Source: Paenibacillus sp. PastM-3
Lineage (GTDB): Bacteria > Bacillota > Bacilli > Paenibacillales > Paenibacillaceae
DNA length: 64,000 nucleotides
Direction: 5' to 3'
Assembly: GCF_029893965.1 (NCBI RefSeq)
Contig: NZ_JARXXP010000004.1
Location: forward strand, 62,001 to 126,000
Shown here: in pieces, positions 17,444 through 26,388 of the stretch
Layout: each line of letters opens with the position of its first letter
Numbering within the stretch: the stretch's first letter is position 1
The notes under the pieces: generated by a model
What the model was told of the DNA's origin: nothing
Databases searched by the model: none
The model's input: the letters and a program-made list of their open reading frames with translations, nothing else
Position numbers and translations under genes: made by a program

Positions 17444-18703
17444 CTACAGCACTCTTCGGCCATCATCTGTAGTCATCAATGCTTCGTCCTCTCCGTTATC
17501 TGCTGCCATCCCGCTTTCCGCTTCCGGTGGCTCCATGCCCAATAATTTTAAGATGGCTGTCTTCAAATTGAGTTGATCCTGCCTGCAGAGTGACAGCGCC
17601 AGTTCTGCTTCATAATAAGCCTGCTCCATCAGCTCCTCTATGTCCTCAGTACTGCTTATATTCAGGAGAAATAACGATTGCAGAAAATGCCAGCGCGCGT
17701 TCCGGGGATCAAGTTGTATCGCGTTCATAATAAGCCGGCTTGACATGAGCGGGGGTGCTTCCATTCTGTGCAGCGATTGCGCCGCGAAGCCCCAGTACAA
17801 TGCTTTGTCCGGATTCTCATGAACGGCCTGCATATAGTAGGAGTAAGCGTCCATGAGATTATTTTGCTGAAAATATAATTCTCCCACAGCGAAGAAAGCC
17901 GCTGCACGCCCTTCACAGCCGGGATCACCTGCCTGCCGCTCAAGCTCAGCTAATAGATCTACTGCCCGCCCGCCCGCAATCATGGCATTCACCCGGTCGA
18001 GCTCAGGGTATGTCTCGTCATCACGTTCGATACTCTGTGGAACGAAACCGTCAGAATGCACTGGCAGCGGTTCGCTATAGCCAAAGGAGTGAAAGACACG
18101 CTGCTGCTCCTGGCAGAATCTCACCAGCTTGTGGTTCCTTTGCAGCGCTGACAACTGCTCGAGTGTGAGCAAAGCCTGGTAACAGTCCTCGAACCTCCCG
18201 GTGCGGAAACAAAATTCTGTGAAGGATTTAATTGACTCCAGTGATAGCCAATGGTTTTGCATCAGGATGCTGAGCTCATCGGGGTTCCCGGCAAGAATTG
18301 CTTTTTCCAGGGAGTCAGTCATCGACTGATTAAAGCGCACAAGTGCTGCTTCCTGTTCTTCTTCCGACTGATTCATGAGCGGATATAACTGCTGCCCGCT
18401 AAGCGTGGACTTCTTCAGGAGAACCTCTACGCCGTAAGCAAGTCCGTTATAACCGCCGATAATCCGGTGAATGTGCACTTCGTACGAATCTCCCCTGTCC
18501 AGCTGCGGGGCCAACTGTGCTGCAATCTCCCGCGGGATCCATCCGATGCTCGCACCAGTGAGGTTTACTACATCGATTGCGTTCCGGTCATGCAGATTGG
18601 ACTGCTCTCTTTTTAGATAAATATTGTCTTGGGCTGACAAGCCTGCGATCGTACGTTGTCTGTCTCCGAAAGTAACTCCCGTTAAGCGTATCAAAGAGTC
18701 CAC
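17444..18703 (-). CDS. HIRAN-domain protein with TPR-like repeats
   Basis: About 419 residues. The N-terminus (5-95) is a HIRAN domain: LTGVTFGDRQRTIAGL, EQSNLHDRNAIDVV, GWIPREIAAQLA. HIRAN domains recognise DNA ends or stalled forks and occur in helicases and repair proteins. The rest is helical, with a TPR-like region near 270-380 (FFAVGELYFQQNNLMDAYSY, ENPDKALYWGFAAQSLHRM). GTG 18703 follows GGAGGTGAGG at seven bases; an upstream GTG overlaps that site. It diverges from the unknown-SEC-C-helicase operon across a 92-base shared promoter region. The coding signal past its stop suggests truncation. A role in DNA damage or defence is inference. Confidence 0.75.
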   Translation of the reverse strand: MDSLIRLTGVTFGDRQRTIAGLSAQDNIYLKREQSNLHDRNAIDVVNLTGASIGWIPREIAAQLAPQLDRGDSYEVHIHRIIGGYNGLAYGVEVLLKKSTLSGQQLYPLMNQSEEEQEAALVRFNQSMTDSLEKAILAGNPDELSILMQNHWLSLESIKSFTEFCFRTGRFEDCYQALLTLEQLSALQRNHKLVRFCQEQQRVFHSFGYSEPLPVHSDGFVPQSIERDDETYPELDRVNAMIAGGRAVDLLAELERQAGDPGCEGRAAAFFAVGELYFQQNNLMDAYSYYMQAVHENPDKALYWGFAAQSLHRMEAPPLMSSRLIMNAIQLDPRNARWHFLQSLFLLNISSTEDIEELMEQAYYEAELALSLCRQDQLNLKTAILKLLGMEPPEAESGMAADNGEDEALMTTDDGRRVL

Positions 18704-18795
18704 TGTCCTCACCTCCACTATAAAAACTGCTATTTAATATAGTATACTTAATTTGGAATCACTGGTAGGCCAACTTCTATTATGGGAGGAACCAT
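18704..18795. promoter_or_regulatory. Divergent promoter region
   Basis: A 92-base A+T-rich spacer separates two divergent genes, with TATACT (about 18743-18748) on the plus strand and TATTAAA-like motifs on the minus strand. It must hold both promoters; the exact boxes are uncertain. Confidence 0.4.
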
Positions 18796-19539
18796 ATGTT
18801 TCGTACTAACCGAGATCGCCCGTTAACCGAATATCAGAAGAATGAGCTTATTGATTTTGTAACAGGGACGATGAATCATGTGCTGGAAGCCGGGCAGACA
18901 ATTCAATTGATTGAAGAGTATGACCTGCTCATTCGGGTAGTACTGCAAGAAGAATCCTTCGTCGGTGCTATTTATGCTTTATCTGACTGCAGGATCGATG
19001 CAAGCGGCCTGGTTGATTTTCCGGAGAAGCCGTTATTCGTCGGGACACGTGACTACTATAATGTTCAGGATCATGAATATGAACTGGACCAGCAGTCGCT
19101 GGACCGGATGGATGGGCAATCCCGTGAGGCGCTGATTCTCGTCTCTGGTTTATTCCTGGCCTTTAAGACGGAAGCTGCCGCTCAGCCGGGAGAGCTGAGT
19201 GAGGATGAACAGCAGCGTATTTTACCGGTTCTGAAGACATGCCTGCAACAAACTTATGTGGACCGGGAGCCTGGTTACGGCACGCTCGAAGAGTTTGATA
19301 CTCTAATCATGACCACCCCGATGGACAATGGAATGAGTCTGGCGCTTTTTGAACTCTCTGAATGTGTGATGCAGCTGGGCACTCCTGTTGAGCTGCCGAT
19401 GAATCCCCTGTACGTGGGAGTGCTTGACCACAGGGAAGGCTTTACCGGGAACGCAAACAGTGAGATACAAGGCACGAAACATGAGCAGGTAGCCCAATAT
19501 ATTCATATGTGCCTTGTTCAATCGTTGCGGACAGCTTAG
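18796..19539 (+). CDS. Hypothetical protein with internal duplication
   Basis: 247-residue soluble protein of unknown family. The two halves look related: ALSDCRIDASGLVDFPEKPL with FVGTRDYY in the first, and ALFELSECVMQLGTPVELPM with NPLYVGVLDH in the second. This points to duplication of a domain of about 110 residues. No catalytic motif, signal peptide or membrane helix. The start follows GGGAGGAACCAT. It is first in an apparent operon, 15 bases before the SEC-C/LRR gene, and divergent from the HIRAN gene. Its function is probably tied to those neighbours. Confidence 0.7.
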   Translation: MFRTNRDRPLTEYQKNELIDFVTGTMNHVLEAGQTIQLIEEYDLLIRVVLQEESFVGAIYALSDCRIDASGLVDFPEKPLFVGTRDYYNVQDHEYELDQQSLDRMDGQSREALILVSGLFLAFKTEAAAQPGELSEDEQQRILPVLKTCLQQTYVDREPGYGTLEEFDTLIMTTPMDNGMSLALFELSECVMQLGTPVELPMNPLYVGVLDHREGFTGNANSEIQGTKHEQVAQYIHMCLVQSLRTA

Positions 19540-19554
19540 AAGGAGTGAATAATC

Positions 19555-21159
19555 ATGTCAATCGGCCGGAATGAGCCATGCCTCTGCCAATCCGGGAAGA
19601 AGTACAAAAAGTGCTGCGGGCAAAACGGGAATAATAATCCAATCAAAGTAAAGATGAATTGGCCTAAATATACATATGACCCGCAGAATCAAACGCCGCA
19701 GGATGAATTCCAAATGACGGTTGAGGGCCTCAGCTATATAGGCAAAAGGGAAGTTGTATATGTTCCAGAGGTGCTGGACGGTCAGGCCGTAACCGCAATT
19801 GCAGAAAGGGGTTTTGCCGGACTGCCGGTTCGGGAGGTTTATTTGCCGCCGGCCCTAGAAGGAATCGGGAATGAGGCGTTTGAAAGCTGCCTTCATTTGA
19901 GAACCATAGCCTTTCCACCCGGCCTGAAAAAGATTGGACGTTTTGCCTTTCAGGATTGTAAAAACCTGAGTGCCATTTATCTTTATGATGAACTAGAGAT
20001 ACTGGATGGTTACGCATTTGATGGGTGTACCGGCCTGAAAGCTGCACGTTTACCAAGCCGGATAGATTACATTGGAGCGTATGCCTTTTCTGAAACCGGA
20101 CTAAAACAAATTGTGCTGCCGGCTGGAATGCAGTTTCTGGGGAATAGTCTGTTCTACAATTGTACGGAATTGGAGAGGGTATACTTTCAAGAGGGCTTGG
20201 AAGTGATCGGAAATATGTCATTTGCCAATTGCAGAAACTTGGAAGCTGTGTATTTCCCGAATAGTCTGCAGGTCATCGCTATGGGAGCTTTTCAGGATTG
20301 TATCCGGCTGCGGGAAGTACTGGTTCAGCATAACATCAAAAAAGTACATGATGGAGCGTTCATCGGCTGTACCAATATAAACAAATACATCAGCCCTTTT
20401 AAGCAGGATGTAAGGGTTGAATTATATGACCTGGAAAGCGAAATGTTAGCCTCATTTAAAATTACGGAGCAAAATCCCAAACCGCGGTTCGGCTTTCTGG
20501 CTTCGATTATCTTGATTGAACAGCTATCCGGGCAAAGAAGGATTGATCTGACACACATGCTTGATACGCAAAGCTTTACAGATCAATTACTGGCAGAGAT
20601 TAATAACCTGTTCATGCTGGAAATCAATCCTCTCTCTAAAACAAACAATGAATTGTCAGATCTGGAAGAGTTCGAAATAGAGGAAGCACTGGAGGAAGAT
20701 AAAGAAATTTCGGCACTTACGGACCGCTATGTCGGATTGCTCTCAGCAGGTGTGGAAAGTAAAAGAGCCGGAAATTACAAAGAGGCGAAGGAGAAATATA
20801 TTGAGGCCATCCAATTGAAGCCAGGCGAATCAACAGCGTATTATAATCTGGGCAAAATTTTATATCTTAATGAAGAGTACGAAGCGAGTGTTCGCTCTTA
20901 TAAAACTGCGTTGGAGCTGGGTTACAATTACGCTGAAACCCTTCGCCACCTCGGCCACTCCCTGCTTGATAAAAAAAATAAAGAAAACGGGTATGCAGAA
21001 GTTATTCAGTCTTATATGGAAGGTATTTCTCCGCATCTGCTGAAGCAGAAGATTCTGGACAGAAAGGAAACGTTCAGCGTCGCCCTGTCGCTAGAGAAAG
21101 AATACAATCTCCTGTGTATACAGGCTGCGGAAGATTATTTAGAGGATAAAGCCCAATGA
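19555..21159 (+). CDS. SEC-C motif, BspA-type leucine-rich repeat and TPR protein
   Basis: 534 residues. A SEC-C zinc motif opens the protein (RNEPCLCQSGKKYKKCCG, residues 4-21). Next are about eight BspA/LRR_5-type repeats (about 65-270), for example LEGIGNEAFESCLHLRTIAF and LKKIGRFAFQDCKNLSAIYL. An acidic linker (LEEFEIEEALEEDKE) and two to three TPRs (about 395-465, ESKRAGNYKEAKEKYIEAIQ) follow. All of these are binding modules with no catalytic residues, so it is probably a scaffold or recognition subunit. The start follows AGAAGGAG. Its stop overlaps the start of the helicase gene as ATGA, indicating translational coupling. Confidence 0.85.
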   Translation: MSIGRNEPCLCQSGKKYKKCCGQNGNNNPIKVKMNWPKYTYDPQNQTPQDEFQMTVEGLSYIGKREVVYVPEVLDGQAVTAIAERGFAGLPVREVYLPPALEGIGNEAFESCLHLRTIAFPPGLKKIGRFAFQDCKNLSAIYLYDELEILDGYAFDGCTGLKAARLPSRIDYIGAYAFSETGLKQIVLPAGMQFLGNSLFYNCTELERVYFQEGLEVIGNMSFANCRNLEAVYFPNSLQVIAMGAFQDCIRLREVLVQHNIKKVHDGAFIGCTNINKYISPFKQDVRVELYDLESEMLASFKITEQNPKPRFGFLASIILIEQLSGQRRIDLTHMLDTQSFTDQLLAEINNLFMLEINPLSKTNNELSDLEEFEIEEALEEDKEISALTDRYVGLLSAGVESKRAGNYKEAKEKYIEAIQLKPGESTAYYNLGKILYLNEEYEASVRSYKTALELGYNYAETLRHLGHSLLDKKNKENGYAEVIQSYMEGISPHLLKQKILDRKETFSVALSLEKEYNLLCIQAAEDYLEDKAQ

Positions 21160-23667
21160 TACCGGTAAAAATCAGGAAAAATTTTATGAAAGATGTGCCT
21201 ATGGAAAAGCAGGAAATCGTAAAAAGTAAAATCGATTATTTTTCCAAAATGCTGCCGGACAAGAAGACCCTTTCGGAGATTCCAAAAGGGTTTTGGGTGC
21301 GGAATGTGCGGGGCACTGACATTTATAAATTCCGCGTGAACAGTGGTGACCGGATACTGTTCAAATACGAACAAATGAATGGAGAAGAGACTTTGGTCCT
21401 CCTTAGTTTCCAGACCCATGACCGGCAAATTCGTGCCGCTAAATCCATAACTGCGTATTCAGAAGTGCTCGATTATACGATTAACGAGGACGCTTATGAA
21501 AATGAACCTGTGGATAAGGAAATCGATGATTATGTAGTAGCAGAAGTTTATAGTCACTTGGAGTCGATCAGACAGGAAATTATATTTGAAGATGAGTATA
21601 TCAATCTTGCCGTCGAATATGATGAGCAGCAGACCAATATTTTAAGCCTACAGCAGTTTGAATGCTTAACAGAAGTATCGCAGCCTGTGATCATTTTTGG
21701 TTGTGCAGGAAGCGGGAAAACCAATATTGCCCTTCGCAAATTGCTTGAACAGTGCCTTGTACAACAATACCATTTATCTCACTAAATCTTCTATGATCAC
21801 TGAAAAGACAAAGGCATTATTTACTCAACAGCACACTCCCGATATCGTGTTTCGTACATTTAAGGATTTATTGTTGAGTGAGGTCGGGATAAAAGAAGCG
21901 ATAATTATTGAATTTGAGGATTTTGAAAGATGGATGTACCATGAGCAGTTTATCCCTGATCAGGCAGAGTTTACAATCCGGGATGTCTGGCTGGAGATCA
22001 ACTCCATACTCAAAGGTACCATTACACAAGACGGCCGCATATTATCCAAAGCATCATATCTGACAGCGAAGGAAAGCTATTTTAATGAAGCCAGCAAAAA
22101 AGAGATTTACCATATTGCGTCCCGTTATGAAATATGGCTGAAGCTCCATGAATATTATGATTATAATGATCTGGTATATTTGGCGTTGCAAAAGGAAAGC
22201 GTTCATGTCTATTCAAATATTGTTTTTGACGAGATACAGGAGCTGACAGCAAGACAGTTGGAGTATTTAATGAGAATAACGAGCAACAAGCAAAATTTAC
22301 TTATGCTGGGCGATATTCATCAGGTTACAGACCAGTATATGTTTAACTTGCCGTTTCTAAAAAATAAATTATACGCTGAAAATTATATACTTAAAGAAAA
22401 TTACATTTATAAAAATTACCGTTCAGGGGACCAAACCGTTCATTGGACTAACGAACTTAAGAACATCAAATTCAATCTCTTATCGCATGAAAAAGAGGAA
22501 TTTCGCATACCCGATGAATCCGTAAGAAAGGGAAGCAAGCCTAATGTGTATCATGGGGAAATTGATTCGTTAGCACTATTCTCGCAGATCGAACAAGATG
22601 CTGATTCTATTGTGGTGGTCGGGGACAGTGTGCAGAAGCAGAAGCTTGAGGATAACGGGCTCAAACGGATTTTTACGATTGAAGAAACGCGCGGACTGGA
22701 ATACAAAACCGTATATGGCTTCAACCTGTTGTCAAACTTCAATGTCTTATGGCGGCAATTGTTTCAATCGGGGCAGAGAGCGCACTATGTATATAGCACC
22801 TATTTTAATCTCATCTATTTGGCGGTCACCCGCAGCAAAGAAACACTATATTTCATCGAATCAGAGAGAACGATAATAGAGGACAAGCTGGAGGCCTTCT
22901 TTGCGCCTTGTGAAACAATCGCGCCGGCCATCCAATCAGGCATGCAGGAAAATGATCAAAAAAGATGGCTGGATGAAGCTAACCGCTTATTTAAACTCCG
23001 CAAATATGAGAAGGCGGCAGATGCCTATGAAAGAGCGGAACAATTTGAAAAGAGGGACAGCTGCCTGAAGTTGGCGCATCATAAATTATTATATGAATAC
23101 AATGAAAAATTCAAATGCTTCATTCAGTTATCAACGGACAAATGCTCACCACAAATCTTACGGATTATGCTGGATTGTATTGAAAAAAAATATTCAACCA
23201 GCATCGTCGGGGCGTTTCAGATCCTATTACAAACCACCCCGCGTTATGGCATTGATTATAGACGTATGAGAGGTTTTCTGGAACCGGATTGGACGAACAC
23301 TGAGAAGGCTGCTTGTTTATATGAACGAATCTCACAAAGCATTTTTAACCGGAATGAGATTATTTTCGTTGTTACCCTGTTTAAGGAAGACAAACCGCTA
23401 TCCCTGGAAACCTGTAATGACAAGGGGCATCAGGATATTTCCATTAAAGTGCATGATAAGAGCATAAAAATTCATTCTGCCACCTTAACGGAACAAAGAA
23501 AGCTGGAGGAACATTTAAACTGGGCAGATTCTTTAGGCCATGATAAAACTCAGGCCATTAAAGGTGAATACGGGTTTCAGTTTATTGAAGAGAACAAGCT
23601 GAAATATGAGAAATCCAAGGCAGAGGACATTCTGGATATGATCTTCAAAGATAAAGACGGAGAGTAA
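21156..23667 (+). pseudogene. RelE/ParE-like domain fused to a UvrD-like helicase, frameshifted
   Basis: Two overlapping frames make one protein. 21156-21785 encodes a RelE/ParE-like N-terminus (about 1-100, IPKGFWVRNVRGTDIYKFRV, then NSGDRILFKYE) and the Walker A motif FGCAGSGKTNIALRK (about 180). The second frame, open through 23667, continues with NNTIYLTKSS, a Walker-B-like DEIQELTARQLEYL, LGDIHQVTDQY, ETRGLEYKTVYGFN and YLAVTRSKETLY, plus a helical C-terminus. These are UvrD/Rep superfamily 1 motifs. The shift falls between 21723 and 21785; one extra base near CTTGAACAGTGCC would explain it. It could be real decay, programmed shifting or a sequencing error. The locus starts inside the stop of the SEC-C gene. 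Confidence 0.75.
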
Positions 23668-23765
23668 CTCTTAATGCGCTCAGGGGCATTGATATCAGGA
23701 TTAACCGGTATACAGAACGTTTGCACAAAAAAGAGAACAAAGAAAAGAGGAGCACCTAATTTAAA

Positions 23766-23798
23766 AGCCGGAATCCTATAGGGATCCTGGTTTTTTTA
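23766..23798 (+). terminator. Terminator after the helicase locus
   Basis: CCGGAATCC/GGATCCTGG stem with one mismatch and one wobble, loop TATAG, then T7. Confidence 0.7.
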
Positions 23799-23963
23799 TA
23801 AGAATATATGTTCGGTGACGGATCCTTGTCAATCTAGGATGCTAGAATTGTTTAAGCCGGGATTTACGCTGACAGCAAGAGTATCCTTCATCGATATAGA
23901 AAAAGTAGAATGGAAAATTTTTAATGTCTATAATTAAAGAAACTTACATAGGAGGAAATAAGG

Positions 23964-24872
23964 GTGACTAAGATGATAAAGTTTAATTTGATTATCAATA
24001 ACATGCCGGTTCGGACAATTGAGGAGCTGCGGCAGCATTTTTTCTTTGAGGAAGTATTAAACCTGTACCGGAACGGATTGTTACATAAGTGGTTGTCCGT
24101 AAGGGGCTACAAAAAAGAACATGATGAATTGGCACTGGTCTCGGGAGATAGAGATGAGGATCTTATCAACCAATTAATTAGGATTTTTGATATGGGGCTA
24201 AACGAGCAGGAGATAGAGGAAGAAATATATATTTTAAAGTACAAAAAAGAACGGTTGATCCAACTCGAGGAGCTGGATAAGCTGCAATTCACTGCTGACT
24301 CGGTTATTGACGATTATCATAATGGTTATCAGAATTTGATTCAAAGCATTCTTAACGACAAGGAGCATATGCCACGGTTAAAAGCTCATATAAATGAACT
24401 TTGCACGAATTATATGGAACTGTTTAAGCTTAACTTCCCTATTTTTTTCACAACTGTCTATGAAGCGCCGCTGGCAATCTTTGCAATGCTAATGCGCGAG
24501 GAATTAAGACCCTATTTGATACACAAAATTGATATCGGTAATACACCTGAATTTCTCTATACTAAAAGTATTTATAACCGCATAACTGCTCTTGTCTTTA
24601 ATAAAGATACTTTAAAACAGACCCTGGGGGAAGAGTTAAAGAGCTTTAAAGGTGTGACGGACGGTTATTGGAAAGATATCGAGAGTAAGGAAAAAAGATA
24701 TTTGATCATTCATTTAGAGGCAACCAATGTAAACAAGAGTTTTATCCGAAATGCTGCAGTTGTTGGCGAAGAGCTGTCTAATAAAGAAGTAAATGAACAA
24801 TTCCTGCTGCTGGATGGAATTGATTATAAGAGCAACTATAGTAATAATGAACTGCTCTATATGGAGGTTTAA
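23964..24872 (+). CDS. Hypothetical protein, first gene of the AAA+ operon
   Basis: 302 residues, A+T-rich. The N-terminal 50 residues contain LRQHFFFEEVLNLYRNGLLH followed by KWLSVRGYKKE, a small helical motif of the 'GxLxxWLxxRGY' kind that recurs at the N-terminus of otherwise unrelated multidomain proteins. The remainder is helical and acidic, with no catalytic motif. GTG 23964 follows GGAGGAA at about six bases; TATAAT lies at 23929-23934. The next gene's ribosome site overlaps its stop, so it is co-transcribed with the Ycf46-like ATPase and the nuclease-like protein. A role as adaptor or substrate-recognition subunit for the ATPase is inference. Confidence 0.75.
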   Translation: MTKMIKFNLIINNMPVRTIEELRQHFFFEEVLNLYRNGLLHKWLSVRGYKKEHDELALVSGDRDEDLINQLIRIFDMGLNEQEIEEEIYILKYKKERLIQLEELDKLQFTADSVIDDYHNGYQNLIQSILNDKEHMPRLKAHINELCTNYMELFKLNFPIFFTTVYEAPLAIFAMLMREELRPYLIHKIDIGNTPEFLYTKSIYNRITALVFNKDTLKQTLGEELKSFKGVTDGYWKDIESKEKRYLIIHLEATNVNKSFIRNAAVVGEELSNKEVNEQFLLLDGIDYKSNYSNNELLYMEV

Positions 24873-24876
24873 AAGG

Positions 24877-26388
24877 GTGCTAAAGAATGCTGAATCACTG
24901 CTAATCTCTTATGTTGAAGCGCTGAGACCTATAATTTACATTCATCATTTTGACTTCAAGACAATTGATTTAATGTTGAAAAAAATATCTTATAGTGCAA
25001 AAATATTGGAATTTAATCCTGCCCTGGGGGCAGTTGATTTTCACAATAAAACCCGTTTAGTTTCATCTGCAGAACAGTGGGATCTCAAGGGGTTTTTAGA
25101 AAGCGTATTGGATGAAGGATACGATTATCCGCTTTTTGTTGTACTGAAAGATGTCCATCCGTTCCTGGAGGATCCCGCAATTATTTCCTTATTAAAAATG
25201 ATAGCGGAAAGAAATATGTACCAGGAGGATTTTTACGCGACGGTCTTTATTGTGGCGTCTAAACTGGTTATTCCGGGTGAGATCGGGGATTACATAACTA
25301 TCTTTGAGGTTCCGCTCCCTGATGAAACGGAAGTAGCACATATCATTTGTAACTTTGCCGAAGGATATCAGATAGAAGTAGATCCGGATACGTTGGGTGA
25401 AATCTCAATATCATTTAAAGGACTGAACGAATTTCAAATCACCCAGATTTTAAATCTGGCCTATCAGGACGGCGGTATAATTGATAAGGGAGACAAGGAA
25501 CTAATATTAATGGAAAAGGAGCAGTTCATCAAAAAGACAGGCATGCTGGAGATGGTGCCCCTAAAAGAATCCATAGACGATATTGGTGGTCTGGAAATTT
25601 TAAAGGAATGGCTGCTTAAAAAATCCAAGGTGTTTAAAAATTTGGATAAAGCCATCAAATTCGGCGTCGATATCCCAAAAGGAATAATGATTGTAGGGAT
25701 GCCTGGCTGCGGCAAAAGTCTGACAGCCAAAGCGACAGCTCAGTTGTTCGAGATTCCATTAGTCAGACTGGATGTCGGACGGTTACTCGGCAAATATGTA
25801 GGAGAATCCGAGGAGAATATGCGTAGGGCGATGAAGCTGGCAGAGGCGATAAGCCCGTGTGTGTTATGGGTGGATGAGATTGAGAAAGCCTTTGCTGGAG
25901 TTGGCAGTAATTCCGGAAATGAAGTGACCACGAGATTATTTGGCCAATTCTTAACCTGGATGCAAGAAAAAGAAAATACAGTTTTTATCGTAGCTACGGC
26001 GAACGATATATCTAATTTGCCAGCAGAATTCCTCCGCAAAGGGCGGTTTGATGAGCTGTTTTTTGTGGACCTTCCTAAGGAGGAAGAACGGAGAAATATT
26101 ATTGAGATTCATCTAAAACGGAGGAAAAAGTGGAATAAGTCAATAGATTCTATCCTCCTTATCAAGGAGACTGAGGGCTATAACGGAGCAGACATTGAAT
26201 CTATTATTAAAGAGACGATAGAACAGGCCTTTATAAATGGCTATAGCCAGATCACAACGGATCATCTCATAACGACGATAAAGGACACTAAGAGCATTTC
26301 CGTAACGCTTAAAGAAAAAATTGCCCAAATCAGAAAAACAGTCGTTGATATGGATATTAAACTGGCGAGCAGATCGGAGATCCGGTAA
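24877..26388 (+). CDS. AAA+ ATPase, Ycf46-like
   Basis: 503 residues. The first 210 form a degenerate AAA-like region without a Walker A, as in Ycf46 proteins. The C-terminal half is a full classical AAA module: IDDIGGLEILKEW, Walker A GMPGCGKS (about 274-281), pore-loop region LLGKYVGESEENMRRA, Walker B CVLWVDEIEKAF, sensor VFIVATAND and RKGRFDELFFVDLP. GTG 24877 is chosen because GGAGG (24863-24867) lies nine bases before it; the frame is open further upstream without a ribosome site. It overlaps the following gene by one base (TAATG). No protease or membrane domain is present, so it likely remodels or activates a partner protein. Confidence 0.9.
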   Translation: MLKNAESLLISYVEALRPIIYIHHFDFKTIDLMLKKISYSAKILEFNPALGAVDFHNKTRLVSSAEQWDLKGFLESVLDEGYDYPLFVVLKDVHPFLEDPAIISLLKMIAERNMYQEDFYATVFIVASKLVIPGEIGDYITIFEVPLPDETEVAHIICNFAEGYQIEVDPDTLGEISISFKGLNEFQITQILNLAYQDGGIIDKGDKELILMEKEQFIKKTGMLEMVPLKESIDDIGGLEILKEWLLKKSKVFKNLDKAIKFGVDIPKGIMIVGMPGCGKSLTAKATAQLFEIPLVRLDVGRLLGKYVGESEENMRRAMKLAEAISPCVLWVDEIEKAFAGVGSNSGNEVTTRLFGQFLTWMQEKENTVFIVATANDISNLPAEFLRKGRFDELFFVDLPKEEERRNIIEIHLKRRKKWNKSIDSILLIKETEGYNGADIESIIKETIEQAFINGYSQITTDHLITTIKDTKSISVTLKEKIAQIRKTVVDMDIKLASRSEIR

